A stretch of DNA of 64,000 nt from Nannocystis pusilla (lineage in GTDB: Bacteria; Myxococcota_A; Polyangia; Nannocystales; Nannocystaceae), in contig NZ_JAIRAU010000049.1 of NCBI RefSeq assembly GCF_020073745.1, positions 119,174 through 183,173 on the forward strand. The letters are read 5' to 3'. Positions 1-6,945 of the stretch are shown here, piece after piece. Under the pieces are notes generated by a model. That model searched no databases and was not told where the DNA came from. It saw only the letters and a program-made list of their open reading frames with translations. How positions within the stretch are numbered: the first letter of the stretch is position 1; each line of letters opens with the position of its first letter. Made by a program: the position numbers and the translations under genes.

Positions 1-16
1 GTCCTCGGGACATGTC
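1..16. repeat. Dispersed palindrome copy (inside creatininase-like gene)
   Basis: GTCC-TCG-GGAC followed by ATGTC. This is one copy of the window-wide inverted repeat, read in frame within the truncated gene. Confidence 0.55.
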
Positions 17-465
17 GCGCGGCGCGGGCGACGGGCTTCGACCGCGTCGTCGTGTTCACGGCCCACCTCGAGCCCGACCACATCGCCTCGCTGCGCGAGG
101 TGGCGAGGCGCTACGCCGAGGCCACGGGCGAGGCCCTGCTGTTCGTCGACACCACCCGGCGCGCGCTCGCGGCTCGCCTGACGCCGGAGTTCCAGAGCGG
201 CTCGTGTCACGCCGGCCGCTACGAGACCAGCCTCGTGCTGGCGATCCGCCCCGACCTCGTGCGCATGGAGCTGGCCGCGGCGCTGCCCGAGCACGTCGTG
301 CCGCTCGCCGAGCACATCCGCGCCGGCAAGCGCGGCTTCCTCGAGTGCGACATGCCGCGCGCCTACTGCGGCGCGCCGGCGCTGGCGACCGCCGAGGAGG
401 GCCGCGAGATCCTCGCCACCCTCGCCACCCTCGTCGTCGAGGCCGTGGTCGCCTCGTTCGCGTGA
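1..465 (+). CDS. Creatininase-family amidohydrolase, C-terminal part (5' truncated by window)
   Basis: The frame is open from the first base, so the start lies upstream. The product ends at a TGA at 463-465. Visible family marks are a G-F-D-R-V-V-V-F strand early on, a C-H-A-G-x-Y-E-T-S segment in the middle (the H-A-G-x-x-E-T/S signature of creatininase/MftE-like hydrolases) and a Y-C-G-x-P-A-x-A-T-x-E-x-G motif near the C-terminus. Known members are metal-dependent and open cyclic amides or trim peptides; the substrate here is unknown. The first 16 bases carry a copy of the dispersed palindrome, read in frame as L-G-T-C. A short non-coding gap separates it from the parvulin gene. The family is fairly sure, the substrate not. 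Confidence 0.7.
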   Translation, partial: VLGTCRAARATGFDRVVVFTAHLEPDHIASLREVARRYAEATGEALLFVDTTRRALAARLTPEFQSGSCHAGRYETSLVLAIRPDLVRMELAAALPEHVVPLAEHIRAGKRGFLECDMPRAYCGAPALATAEEGREILATLATLVVEAVVASFA

Positions 466-588
466 GCGAGCAACTTGCCCTGCCCTCGCCGGCTCGACAG
501 GTCGAAGCATCCTTCGTCTGCCGCGGCCGTGACGCCGGGCCCTCCACGAGCCCGCACGCAGCCGTCGCGCCGGTGTATCCTCGCCGCG

Positions 589-1413
589 ATGACGCGCGCT
601 GCCCTGTCCTGTCTCGTCCTCGTGCTGACCGCCTGCGACGGCGCCGCGAATTCCGGCGATCCGCCGGCCGAGCCGGCCAAGAAGGTCGAGGCGGCGGCGC
701 CGGCCAAGCCCGAGGCGCCTGAAACCCCGCCGGCCCCGAAGTACCCGCAAGGCGAGGCCGACGAGGCGTGCGCGAAGATCCTCGTCGTCGCCTGGCAGGG
801 GGCCGAGGGGGCCGAGCCGACCGTCACGCGCGACAAGGCCGCCGCGCAGGCCCGCGCCGCCGAGCTGCAGAAGAAGCTGTCCTCGGGGACAGCCTTCGCC
901 GAGCTCGCCGGCGAGTCCGACGAGCCCAGGACGAAGGCCAAGGGCGGGGCGATGGGCACCTACGCGCAGGACAAGTGGCCCGAGAAGTACGCCCCCCTGA
1001 AGGACGTGGTGTTCGCGCTCGGGATCGGCGAGACCGCGGCGCCGGTCGAGCACCCGCACGGGTTCGTGGTCGCGCAGCGCTGCAAGGTCGAGAAGGTGCA
1101 CACGCGGCACATCCTCGTCCGCTACGCCGGGGCCAAGAACGCCGAGGCCGAGATCAAGCGCAGCAAGGACGCGGCGCTGAAGCTGGCGACGGAGCTCCAC
1201 GCCGAGGCGAGCGCGGCCGGGGCCGACTTCGAGGCGCTGGCGAAGAAGCGCAGCGAGGACAGCTCGGCCGAGCGCGGCGGCGACCTCGGCTCGGTCGGTC
1301 GCGGCATGTTCGCGCCGGCGTTCGAGGCCGCCGCGTTCGCGCTGAAGCCGGGCGAGCTCAGCGCGGTGGTGGAGACCGACTTCGGCTTCCACGTGATCCA
1401 GCGGGTCGACTGA
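589..1413 (+). CDS. Parvulin-type peptidyl-prolyl isomerase lipoprotein
   Basis: 274-residue protein. The frame is open further upstream, but the ATG at 589 gives a lipoprotein signal (MTRAALSCLVLVLTAC, lipobox L-T-A-C), so I chose it. A Pro/Ala/Glu linker is followed by two rotamase-like units. The first (about residues 60-150) is degenerate. The second (about 165-272) is canonical, with H-T-R-H-I-L-V at its start, S-x-D-S-S-A-x-x-G-G-D-L-G in the middle and F-G-F-H-V-I-Q at its end, as in PpiC/SurA parvulins. It probably sits on a membrane facing the periplasm and helps fold exported proteins, consistent with the many secreted products nearby. A palindrome cluster follows the stop, separating it from the convergent cyclo-ligase gene. 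Confidence 0.8.
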   Translation: MTRAALSCLVLVLTACDGAANSGDPPAEPAKKVEAAAPAKPEAPETPPAPKYPQGEADEACAKILVVAWQGAEGAEPTVTRDKAAAQARAAELQKKLSSGTAFAELAGESDEPRTKAKGGAMGTYAQDKWPEKYAPLKDVVFALGIGETAAPVEHPHGFVVAQRCKVEKVHTRHILVRYAGAKNAEAEIKRSKDAALKLATELHAEASAAGADFEALAKKRSEDSSAERGGDLGSVGRGMFAPAFEAAAFALKPGELSAVVETDFGFHVIQRVD

Positions 1414-1435
1414 CCGACCGGACGAGTCGTAAGAA

Positions 1436-1486
1436 AGACATGTCTGTGGCGACATGCCTGAGCGGGCATGTCACTGCAGACATGTA
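1436..1486. repeat. Cluster of dispersed palindrome half-sites between convergent genes
   Basis: Four half-sites (GACATGTC, GACATG, GGCATGTC, GACATGT) occur within about 50 bp just after the parvulin stop. They run into the 3' end of the cyclo-ligase gene on the other strand. Several pairings can form hairpins, so the cluster may act as a bidirectional terminator. Confidence 0.6.
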
Positions 1487-2064
1487 CAATCGATCATCCC
1501 GATCTCGGTCGCCAGCGCGTGCACGCCGACGTCGTGCGGCTCCTCCGGCAGGCTGTCGACCAGCTCGTCGGAGAAGCACACGCCGATCCGCACCGGGCGG
1601 AGGCTCGCGCGCAGCGGGCTGGTGGCGCCGTCGTAGTGGCCCTTGCCGTAGCCGAGGCGGACGCCGGTGCGGGTGAACGCGAGGCCGGGCATCAGCACCA
1701 GGTCGACGTCGGTGTCGGCGAGCGCGACGCCCGGGCCCTCGCGCGGCTCGAGCAGGCCGAACGGCGCCGGCGCGAGCGCGACGAGGTCGCTGACGGCCAC
1801 GAACTCGATGTTCTGGCGGCGCGGGCCGCCCATCCGCGGCAGCCACAATTGTTTCCCGGCCGCCAGCGCGGCGATGAGGAGCGGTCGGGTGTCGGGCTCG
1901 CCCTTCACCCCGACGAACGCGGCCAGCGAGTTGGCCGCGCGCCAGCGGGGGTCGGCCAGCACGTGGGCGCAGAGTTCGGCCGAGCGGGCCGCCACGCCCT
2001 CGGAGCCCCGCTCTCGCCGCCGCGCCGCGCCCTGCGCCCGAATGTCCGCCTTCGAAAGCATCAT
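1471..2064 (-). CDS. 5-formyltetrahydrofolate cyclo-ligase
   Basis: 197 residues, the usual length for this family (FthC/YgfA). The enzyme converts 5-formyl-THF to 5,10-methenyl-THF with ATP in cytoplasmic one-carbon metabolism. The sequence shows an N-terminal basic helix, F-V-G-V-K-G-E-P-D-T at residues 50-59, L-x-L-P-R-M for substrate binding, and the hallmark G-Y-G-K-G-H-Y-D at about 138-145. In most family members the last residue pair of this motif is Y-Y-D; here H replaces the first Y. The last four residues (T-C-L-Q) and the stop codon are encoded by palindrome sequence, suggesting that the repeat reshaped the C-terminus. It is convergent with the parvulin gene. The tRNA-Gly lies upstream on the other strand. 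Confidence 0.88.
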   Translation of the reverse strand: MMLSKADIRAQGAARRRERGSEGVAARSAELCAHVLADPRWRAANSLAAFVGVKGEPDTRPLLIAALAAGKQLWLPRMGGPRRQNIEFVAVSDLVALAPAPFGLLEPREGPGVALADTDVDLVLMPGLAFTRTGVRLGYGKGHYDGATSPLRASLRPVRIGVCFSDELVDSLPEEPHDVGVHALATEIGMIDCTCLQ

Positions 2065-2176
2065 TCGCGCACTTACCGCGGCTGGCGCCGCGCCGCAAGG
2101 ATCCGCAGCGCCCGCGCTCCGGCCGAGACAAGGCGCCGCCGCGAAGCGAGCCCAGCAGCGGCCATCCGCGACGTAC

Positions 2177-2206
2177 TTGCGGTTCGGCGCGCACTCTGGT
2201 AGAGAT
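2177..2206 (+). promoter_or_regulatory. Probable sigma70-type promoter of tRNA-Gly
   Basis: TTGCGG at 2177-2182 and TAGAGA at 2200-2205 are separated by exactly 17 bp. The mature tRNA begins 10 bp after the -10 box. This is inferred from spacing and position. Confidence 0.45.
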
Positions 2207-2215
2207 ACCGGCCCC

Positions 2216-2288
2216 GCGGGAGTAACTCAGTTGGTAGAGTGTCAGCTTCCCAAGCTGAATGTCGCGGGTTCGATCCCCGTCTCCCGCT
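2216..2288 (+). tRNA. tRNA-Gly (anticodon CCC)
   Basis: A complete cloverleaf is visible. The acceptor stem is GCGGGAG (2216-2222) with CTCCCGC (2281-2287) and discriminator T. The D-arm starts at 2225. The anticodon stem TCAGC/GCTGA encloses the loop TTCCCAA, placing CCC at 2249-2251. The T-arm is GCGGG-TTCGATC-CCCGT. CCA is not encoded. It reads GGG codons. Confidence 0.95.
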
Positions 2289-2296
2289 CTCTCAGG

Positions 2297-2321
2297 CAAG
2301 GCCCCCCGGGGCCTTGTTTGC
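2297..2321 (+). terminator. Rho-independent-type terminator after tRNA-Gly
   Basis: CAAGGCCC...GGGCCTTG forms an 8-bp GC-rich stem with a tiny loop, followed by a T-rich TTTGCTTT run. It lies 9 bp past the tRNA 3' end. Confidence 0.75.
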
Positions 2322-2393
2322 TTTCGGGCTGCGATAGCCCGGCGCGCCCTGCTCCGTTGACGCTCGTCGCTCGCGTGTGAAACGCTGCCGGCG

Positions 2394-4829
2394 ATGTCGC
2401 TGGCGTGGCTGCTGCTGCTGACGCTGCCAAACGCTCCCCGGCTCGATTGCCGCGGCGCGGCGCTCGAACGCTGCCCCCCCGGCCTGGCGGGGCCGGCCTG
2501 CGATCTGCCGTGCGACGACGCGGCCTGCGAGGTCGCGGTGACCTGCCACGCGAACGGCGACACCTACGGCCTCTCGAGCTTCGGCGCTCACCTGTTCGCG
2601 CTCGACCCGGGCGACCCCGACTGGCTGGTGCGCCTGCGGGTGCTGCGATTCATCCTCGACCATCCGACCGACCTCGGCCTGAAGCCCGACCTGCGCGCGC
2701 ACGACCTCGGCCTCGCGTCTGCGCCGGCGCGGCGCGTCGCGGCCGGCGCGCTGCAGCTGCTGCGATTCGAGCAGCGCTGGCGCGACGTCCCGCTGTTCGG
2801 CGCCGACGCCACGCTCACGCTGGTGGCCGACCGCGCGGGGGTGATCGCGATCCGCGGCAGCGTCGTCGACGGCCGCGAGGACTACGCGTTCGCCGCGGCG
2901 CCGGCCGGGCGCGACGTCGCCGAGGCGAGCATCCGCGCCCACGCGGCCGCGCGCGCGGCCGTCGATCCCGCGGCGCTGCGGCTCGTCGACCTGCGCCTGG
3001 TCGCGTTCTCGCGGGCGCGCACGCTCGGCTGGGCGGCGGCGGTGTTCCGCGGCCCGGCGCGGGTCGCCGACGTGGTCGTCGCCGCCGACCCGCGCGCGCC
3101 GGTGCTGCCGCTCCTGTATCACGTCGACCCGGCCGGGGCCGGCCTCGGCGACACGCTGGCGATCGAGGTGCGCGCCGAAGATCTGGCCACCGACATCTTC
3201 ACCGCGCCGATCGAGACCAAGACGGTCTCGACCGTCCCGGGCGGCCCGCTCACGGGCTCCGCGTCCGACGGCCCGGTGCGCCTCGCCGACGAGCACGTGG
3301 TGCTCCTCGACGCCGCGGGCGCCGCCTCGCGCGGGGAGGCGCTGGCGAGCCCGATCGTCAGCCAGCTCGGCGCGCACTTCGACGCCTACCCCGACACCCG
3401 CGAATACGCGCTGCAGAACTCCTATTATTTGCTGCGCAGCTTCTATGCGCATACCGACGCGATCCTGCGCGGCCGCTGGGACAGCGCGCTGCCGACGATC
3501 GGCCTCGCCAGCGCGCTGCCGCCGGAGCAGTTCTCGCCGCGGCTGGTGGTCGCCGCCGACCCGGCCGCGGGCCTGTGCGGTTCGGCGAGCTGGTGCGTGT
3601 CGTCGGCCTGGGGCGGCGGGACCGAGGACCCGCCGGAGGCGCTGCAGCACCCGACGAGCGCGGCCCCGTACGAGGTCGTCGGCGCGATGTACCTCAAGGG
3701 CTCGAGCTACGCGCCGGCGGTGCTGCCGCACGAGTTCGGCCACTTCGCCGATCTGTTCGCCGCGCCCGGCCTCATGTACGAGCCGTTCGTGTGCATGCCG
3801 TGCGCGGCCGACTGCTACCCCGGCACCACCGACGAGTCGCTGCCGCTGAGCGAGACGTTCGCCAGCCTGATCGCGCTGTGGCTGTACCGCTCGCTCTACC
3901 CCGCGGCCGGCCAGGCCGCCTCGTGCAAGACGTTCAGCACCCTGAGCCTCGGCGAGAACCGCAACCCGCACAACGAGGCCTGTCGCCCGGCCGGCGACGA
4001 GTTCTCGCGCTTCCTCGACAACTACGACCCGGCCTGCCCGAGTGACGAGTTCGACTACCCCGACCTGTGCGACCGACCCTCGCAGATCGACATCGACTTC
4101 GACGAGGGCACCGGTCTGTGCGACCGCCAGATCGGCTACATGGTGGACAGCTGGTTCCAGGCGTTCTGGGAGCTGCTGCACGGCGAGCGCTGCGCGACCA
4201 CGCCGCCGTACACCTGCACGCCGCTGCCGGCCCTGACCGCCGCGCCGGCCGCGGACGCGATCGGGCGCGCGCTGCTCTACGCGGCGCAGGTCAGCAGCGG
4301 CACCTACCGCGGATTCGCCGACGACGTCGCCACCTACGTCGCCTGCAACCACGGCGAGGCGGCCTACCTCGAGCTGAACGAGGTGCTGTGCCACCACGCC
4401 ATCCGCCCGTGCGACGCGCCGGCGCCGACGCTGTGCGAGTTCTGCGGCGACGGGGTCCGCACCGGCCGCGAGGCGTGCGACGGCGGCGACCTCGGCGGCC
4501 AGACCTGCGCGGGCCTGGGCTTCGAGGGCGGGACGCTGGCCTGCGACGCGACCTGCCGGCTGGCGCAGGATGGCTGCATGTCCCCGGGGACAGGCAGCGA
4601 GGCGACCGGCGAGGAGGCGACGGCGACCGGCGAGCCGCCGACGACCGGCGACTCGGCGAGCGGCGAGCCGCCGGCGACCTCCGGGGCGGGGAGCCACTTC
4701 ATCGACCCGGGCGCGACCGGCGGCGATCAGGCCGAAGACGGCTGCGCCTGCGCGGCCGCGCCGGGCGGCTCGTGGTGGCTCGCCGCGCTCGCGCTGGCCC
4801 GCCGCCGCCGCCGCCGCGACCGGCGCTGA
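2394..4829 (+). CDS. Secreted zinc metalloprotease-like protein with Cys-rich module and MYXO-CTERM-like tag
   Basis: 811 residues. A short N-terminal hydrophobic segment is followed by a large region of unknown fold. A zinc motif H-E-F-G-H lies at 446-450, and an S-E-T-F segment (E487) could supply the third ligand as in gluzincins. Several Cys pairs flank the catalytic region (V-C-M-P-C-A-A-D-C). Around 681-724 is a Cys-rich module (C-G-D-G-V-R-T-G-R-E-A-C-D-G-G-D), common in myxobacterial surface proteins. A Thr/Glu/Pro linker follows. The tail is C-A-C, a Trp/Leu/Ala helix and a run of Arg, matching the MYXO-CTERM sorting-signal pattern. It is probably surface-anchored or released. A palindrome copy at 4575-4595 is read in frame at the end of the Cys module. 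Family-level substrate cannot be named. Confidence 0.7.
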   Translation: MSLAWLLLLTLPNAPRLDCRGAALERCPPGLAGPACDLPCDDAACEVAVTCHANGDTYGLSSFGAHLFALDPGDPDWLVRLRVLRFILDHPTDLGLKPDLRAHDLGLASAPARRVAAGALQLLRFEQRWRDVPLFGADATLTLVADRAGVIAIRGSVVDGREDYAFAAAPAGRDVAEASIRAHAAARAAVDPAALRLVDLRLVAFSRARTLGWAAAVFRGPARVADVVVAADPRAPVLPLLYHVDPAGAGLGDTLAIEVRAEDLATDIFTAPIETKTVSTVPGGPLTGSASDGPVRLADEHVVLLDAAGAASRGEALASPIVSQLGAHFDAYPDTREYALQNSYYLLRSFYAHTDAILRGRWDSALPTIGLASALPPEQFSPRLVVAADPAAGLCGSASWCVSSAWGGGTEDPPEALQHPTSAAPYEVVGAMYLKGSSYAPAVLPHEFGHFADLFAAPGLMYEPFVCMPCAADCYPGTTDESLPLSETFASLIALWLYRSLYPAAGQAASCKTFSTLSLGENRNPHNEACRPAGDEFSRFLDNYDPACPSDEFDYPDLCDRPSQIDIDFDEGTGLCDRQIGYMVDSWFQAFWELLHGERCATTPPYTCTPLPALTAAPAADAIGRALLYAAQVSSGTYRGFADDVATYVACNHGEAAYLELNEVLCHHAIRPCDAPAPTLCEFCGDGVRTGREACDGGDLGGQTCAGLGFEGGTLACDATCRLAQDGCMSPGTGSEATGEEATATGEPPTTGDSASGEPPATSGAGSHFIDPGATGGDQAEDGCACAAAPGGSWWLAALALARRRRRRDRR
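4575..4595. repeat. Dispersed palindrome copy inside protease gene
   Basis: The core TGTCCCC|GGGGACA (4579-4592) is a perfect 14-bp palindrome flanked by CA and GG. It is read in frame as C-M-S-P-G-T-G at the module/linker junction. Confidence 0.7.
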
Positions 4830-4848
4830 GGCGGCACCCCGATCGCGG

Positions 4849-4911
4849 CTGTCCTGCCGAGCATGCCGAAAAGGACATGGCACATTGGACATGCATGGAA
4901 CGACATGTCTG
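4849..4911. repeat. Palindrome cluster downstream of protease gene
   Basis: Half-sites GCTGTCC, AGCATGCC, GGACATGG, GGACATGC and CGACATGTC lie in a row over 60 bp. The cluster sits just after the protease stop and may end its transcript. Confidence 0.6.
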
Positions 4912-5056
4912 AAAGCTCTTGTTCAATCGTGCTCGAAGCGGGGCCCGCCGCCTGAGACAAGCGAGCGACGGCGGGCACGGAGCGGCGGAGCGGTCCCTGC
5001 ATGTTCCCCGCGGTCGGCGAAGCGGGCTCACCAGGCGTGGCCCTCCGGCCGCGCGC

Positions 5057-5175
5057 CACTGCGTCGCCAAGGTCTTCCAGGGCGGCGGCTTCGGTGAACT
5101 GCTGAAGCGCTTCCGCGCCACCACGCTCCACGAGCACCGAGCAGTACCTCGTCGCGGCCGGGACGCCCCCCGCAC
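5057..5175 (+). pseudogene. Relic of an RlmE/FtsJ-type rRNA methyltransferase C-terminus
   Basis: One frame reads H-C-V-A-K-V-F-Q-G-G-G-F-G-E-L-L-K-R-F-R, close to the V-A-K-V-F-Q-G-x-x-F strand/helix of RlmE-type 2'-O-methyltransferases. A second frame about 20 codons later reads S-T-E-Q-Y-L-V-A-A-G, like the family C-terminus S-R-E-V-Y-L-V-A. The linking segment is shortened and the frame is broken. No N-terminal SAM-binding part is found upstream. I infer a decayed fragment. This could also be chance similarity, since the match is short. Confidence 0.45.
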
Positions 5176-5230
5176 GGCATGCCCGCCGCGCACGGCGGTC
5201 GCGACTTCGACGCGGCTGCCGGGCGCCGCC

Positions 5231-5253
5231 GCATGTCCTGAGAGACCTGTCCC
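5231..5253. repeat. Dispersed palindrome copy, intergenic
   Basis: GCATGTCC-TGAGA-GACCTGTCC: two half-sites facing each other around a 5-bp loop, upstream of the lipoprotein gene at 5418. Confidence 0.55.
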
Positions 5254-5417
5254 GACGACCAGGTCTCGCACCGCACCACGAACTCCGCTGCGTGCGACAC
5301 TGTCGCTGGTCGACCTCGAACCAGCCGCGGATGGGTCCGACCGACGACTGCGCGAGCCTGTTCGCCCCGCCAACCGCGAGCGTCGAAATGCCGCGCTCGA
5401 ACCTCTAGCCTGCGGCC

Positions 5418-6914
5418 ATGCACGTCGCACTTCGTCCCCTCGTCCGTGGCCTCCCGCTCGTCGCGCTCGCGCTCGTCGCCTGCGGAGGCGGCGATCCCGC
5501 CGACACCGACGCCCCCACGACCGCCGCCGAGACCACCGCAGGCACGACCGCGGGCGCCCTCACCGACGCCCCGACGACCAGCCCGCCCGGCACCACCACC
5601 GCCGTCGATCCGGCCACGACCACGACCACCGGCACCGCGACCACGACCGCGACCACGACCACCGGTGACGACCCCGACACCACCACCGGCACGACCGGCG
5701 GTGAGGCCGGCTTTGACGAGGACCTGCCCTACGGCGGCCGCTTCTACGGCGTCGCCGCCAGCGGCCGCGGCCCCGGCAACACCCGCTTCGCCACCATGGC
5801 CGCGCACCGCCTGCGCGCCGAGAAGTCCGGCTACGTCACCGCCGTGCGCTGGAACAACCGCTTCGATCACCAGGGCGGCAACGTCGGCTACTCGATCGGC
5901 GACGGCGGCAACGTGCGCGTCGAGCTGCGCGCCGATGACGGCACCGACAAGCACTTCCCCGCCGACACGGTGCTGGCGCAGACGGCCGTGCTCGAGCACA
6001 TGATCGACCAGCCGGAGTTCCCGCTGGTCGAGTTCGCCGAGCCCGCGTGGCTCGACGTCGACCAGCTCTACCACATCGTCTACGTCCAGCTCGGCGAGCC
6101 CGGCAACGAGGTCTCGATCAACGACCTGCACAACTTGACCTACGGCAGCCCCAAGAGCCCGTTCTTCGACGACGACTTCGCCACCCTGATCCACCGCGAG
6201 AACACCGGCTGGTCGCGACGCGCCCGCTACATCCCGCTGTTCGAGCTCCACTACGACGACGGCGTCGTCAAGGGCCAGGGCAACCTCGGCGGGCGCCCCG
6301 AGGTCGACTCGATCAAGGGCACCGTGAAGTCGATCTCCGGCGACCTCGGCGCGCGTGAGCGGATCGTCGTCGACGGCCCCAGCCGCGTCGCCCGGGCCCT
6401 GTGGGTGCGGCCCTGGCGGGTCGAGGGCGACGACCCGCTGCACGTGTGCCTGCGGAACGGCCGCGGCGAGGACCTCGAGTGCTTCGCCCTCGACCCCGCT
6501 CAGGTCTCGGCTCCGTACAACGACCAGAACTTCGACTGCAACGACTGCGGCGACTGCGACAGCTGCAACAACTGCGGCGGCAAGAACATCTGCAGCGCCT
6601 GCGACGCCTGCGACGCCGGCACCAACGTGGTCGAGTGGATCCGCCTCGAGTTCGCCGGGAGCCAGACCCTGGAGTCGGGCGCGACCTACTCGGTCGAGTT
6701 CGCCGGCGATGCCTCGAGCACCTACCGCGTCACCGCGATGTACGGGGCAGGCCACGCCAAGGACGAGAGCGAACGCTTCGGCGAGGACAAGCAGGTCCTC
6801 TCGTGGCGCGCCGAGTACACCGTCGACGGCGGCAACAAGTGGACCGGCTGGACCAACTGGGACGTCGACAACCGCTCCGACCACCACCTCGGCGTCCTCT
6901 TCGAGCTCGAGTGA
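5418..6914 (+). CDS. Lipoprotein with eight-cysteine insert, function unknown
   Basis: 498 residues. The lipobox V-A-C (MHVALRPLV...ALALVAC) is followed by about 70 residues of Thr-rich linker, typical for lipoproteins of this genome. The rest looks like a beta-rich secreted domain (F-Y-G-V-A-A-S-G-R-G-P-G-N, repeated Y/W/D strands), but I recognise no named family. Near residues 374-400 an insert carries eight Cys in the order CxxCxxCxxCxxCx5CxxCxxC, with Asp/Asn between them. This could bind metal or form a disulfide knot. No partner gene is evident: the upstream neighbour is a gene-free gap and the convergent neighbour is a separate protease-like gene. Expression as a single gene is likely. 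Confidence 0.6.
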   Translation: MHVALRPLVRGLPLVALALVACGGGDPADTDAPTTAAETTAGTTAGALTDAPTTSPPGTTTAVDPATTTTTGTATTTATTTTGDDPDTTTGTTGGEAGFDEDLPYGGRFYGVAASGRGPGNTRFATMAAHRLRAEKSGYVTAVRWNNRFDHQGGNVGYSIGDGGNVRVELRADDGTDKHFPADTVLAQTAVLEHMIDQPEFPLVEFAEPAWLDVDQLYHIVYVQLGEPGNEVSINDLHNLTYGSPKSPFFDDDFATLIHRENTGWSRRARYIPLFELHYDDGVVKGQGNLGGRPEVDSIKGTVKSISGDLGARERIVVDGPSRVARALWVRPWRVEGDDPLHVCLRNGRGEDLECFALDPAQVSAPYNDQNFDCNDCGDCDSCNNCGGKNICSACDACDAGTNVVEWIRLEFAGSQTLESGATYSVEFAGDASSTYRVTAMYGAGHAKDESERFGEDKQVLSWRAEYTVDGGNKWTGWTNWDVDNRSDHHLGVLFELE

Positions 6915-6945
6915 GCTCCAACCACGCGGCCTCCGGGACAGGCGC

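Larger units (their letters stand above)
4912..5417. other. Gene-free stretch with one relic and one palindrome
   Basis: About 500 bp between the protease and the next lipoprotein gene. Apart from the RlmE-like relic (5057-5175) and a palindrome copy (5231-5253), I see no coding signal, RNA gene or insertion sequence. Confidence 0.5.

Noticed and set aside
2216..2288. tRNA-Gly with UCC anticodon
   Set aside because: With a 5-bp stem TCAGC/GCTGA the seven-base loop is TTCCCAA, which places CCC, not TCC, at positions 34-36.
2292..4892. An 866-residue minus-strand frame opposite the metalloprotease
   Set aside because: Shadow frame rich in Arg/Ala/Gly without motifs; it would also run through the tRNA terminator.
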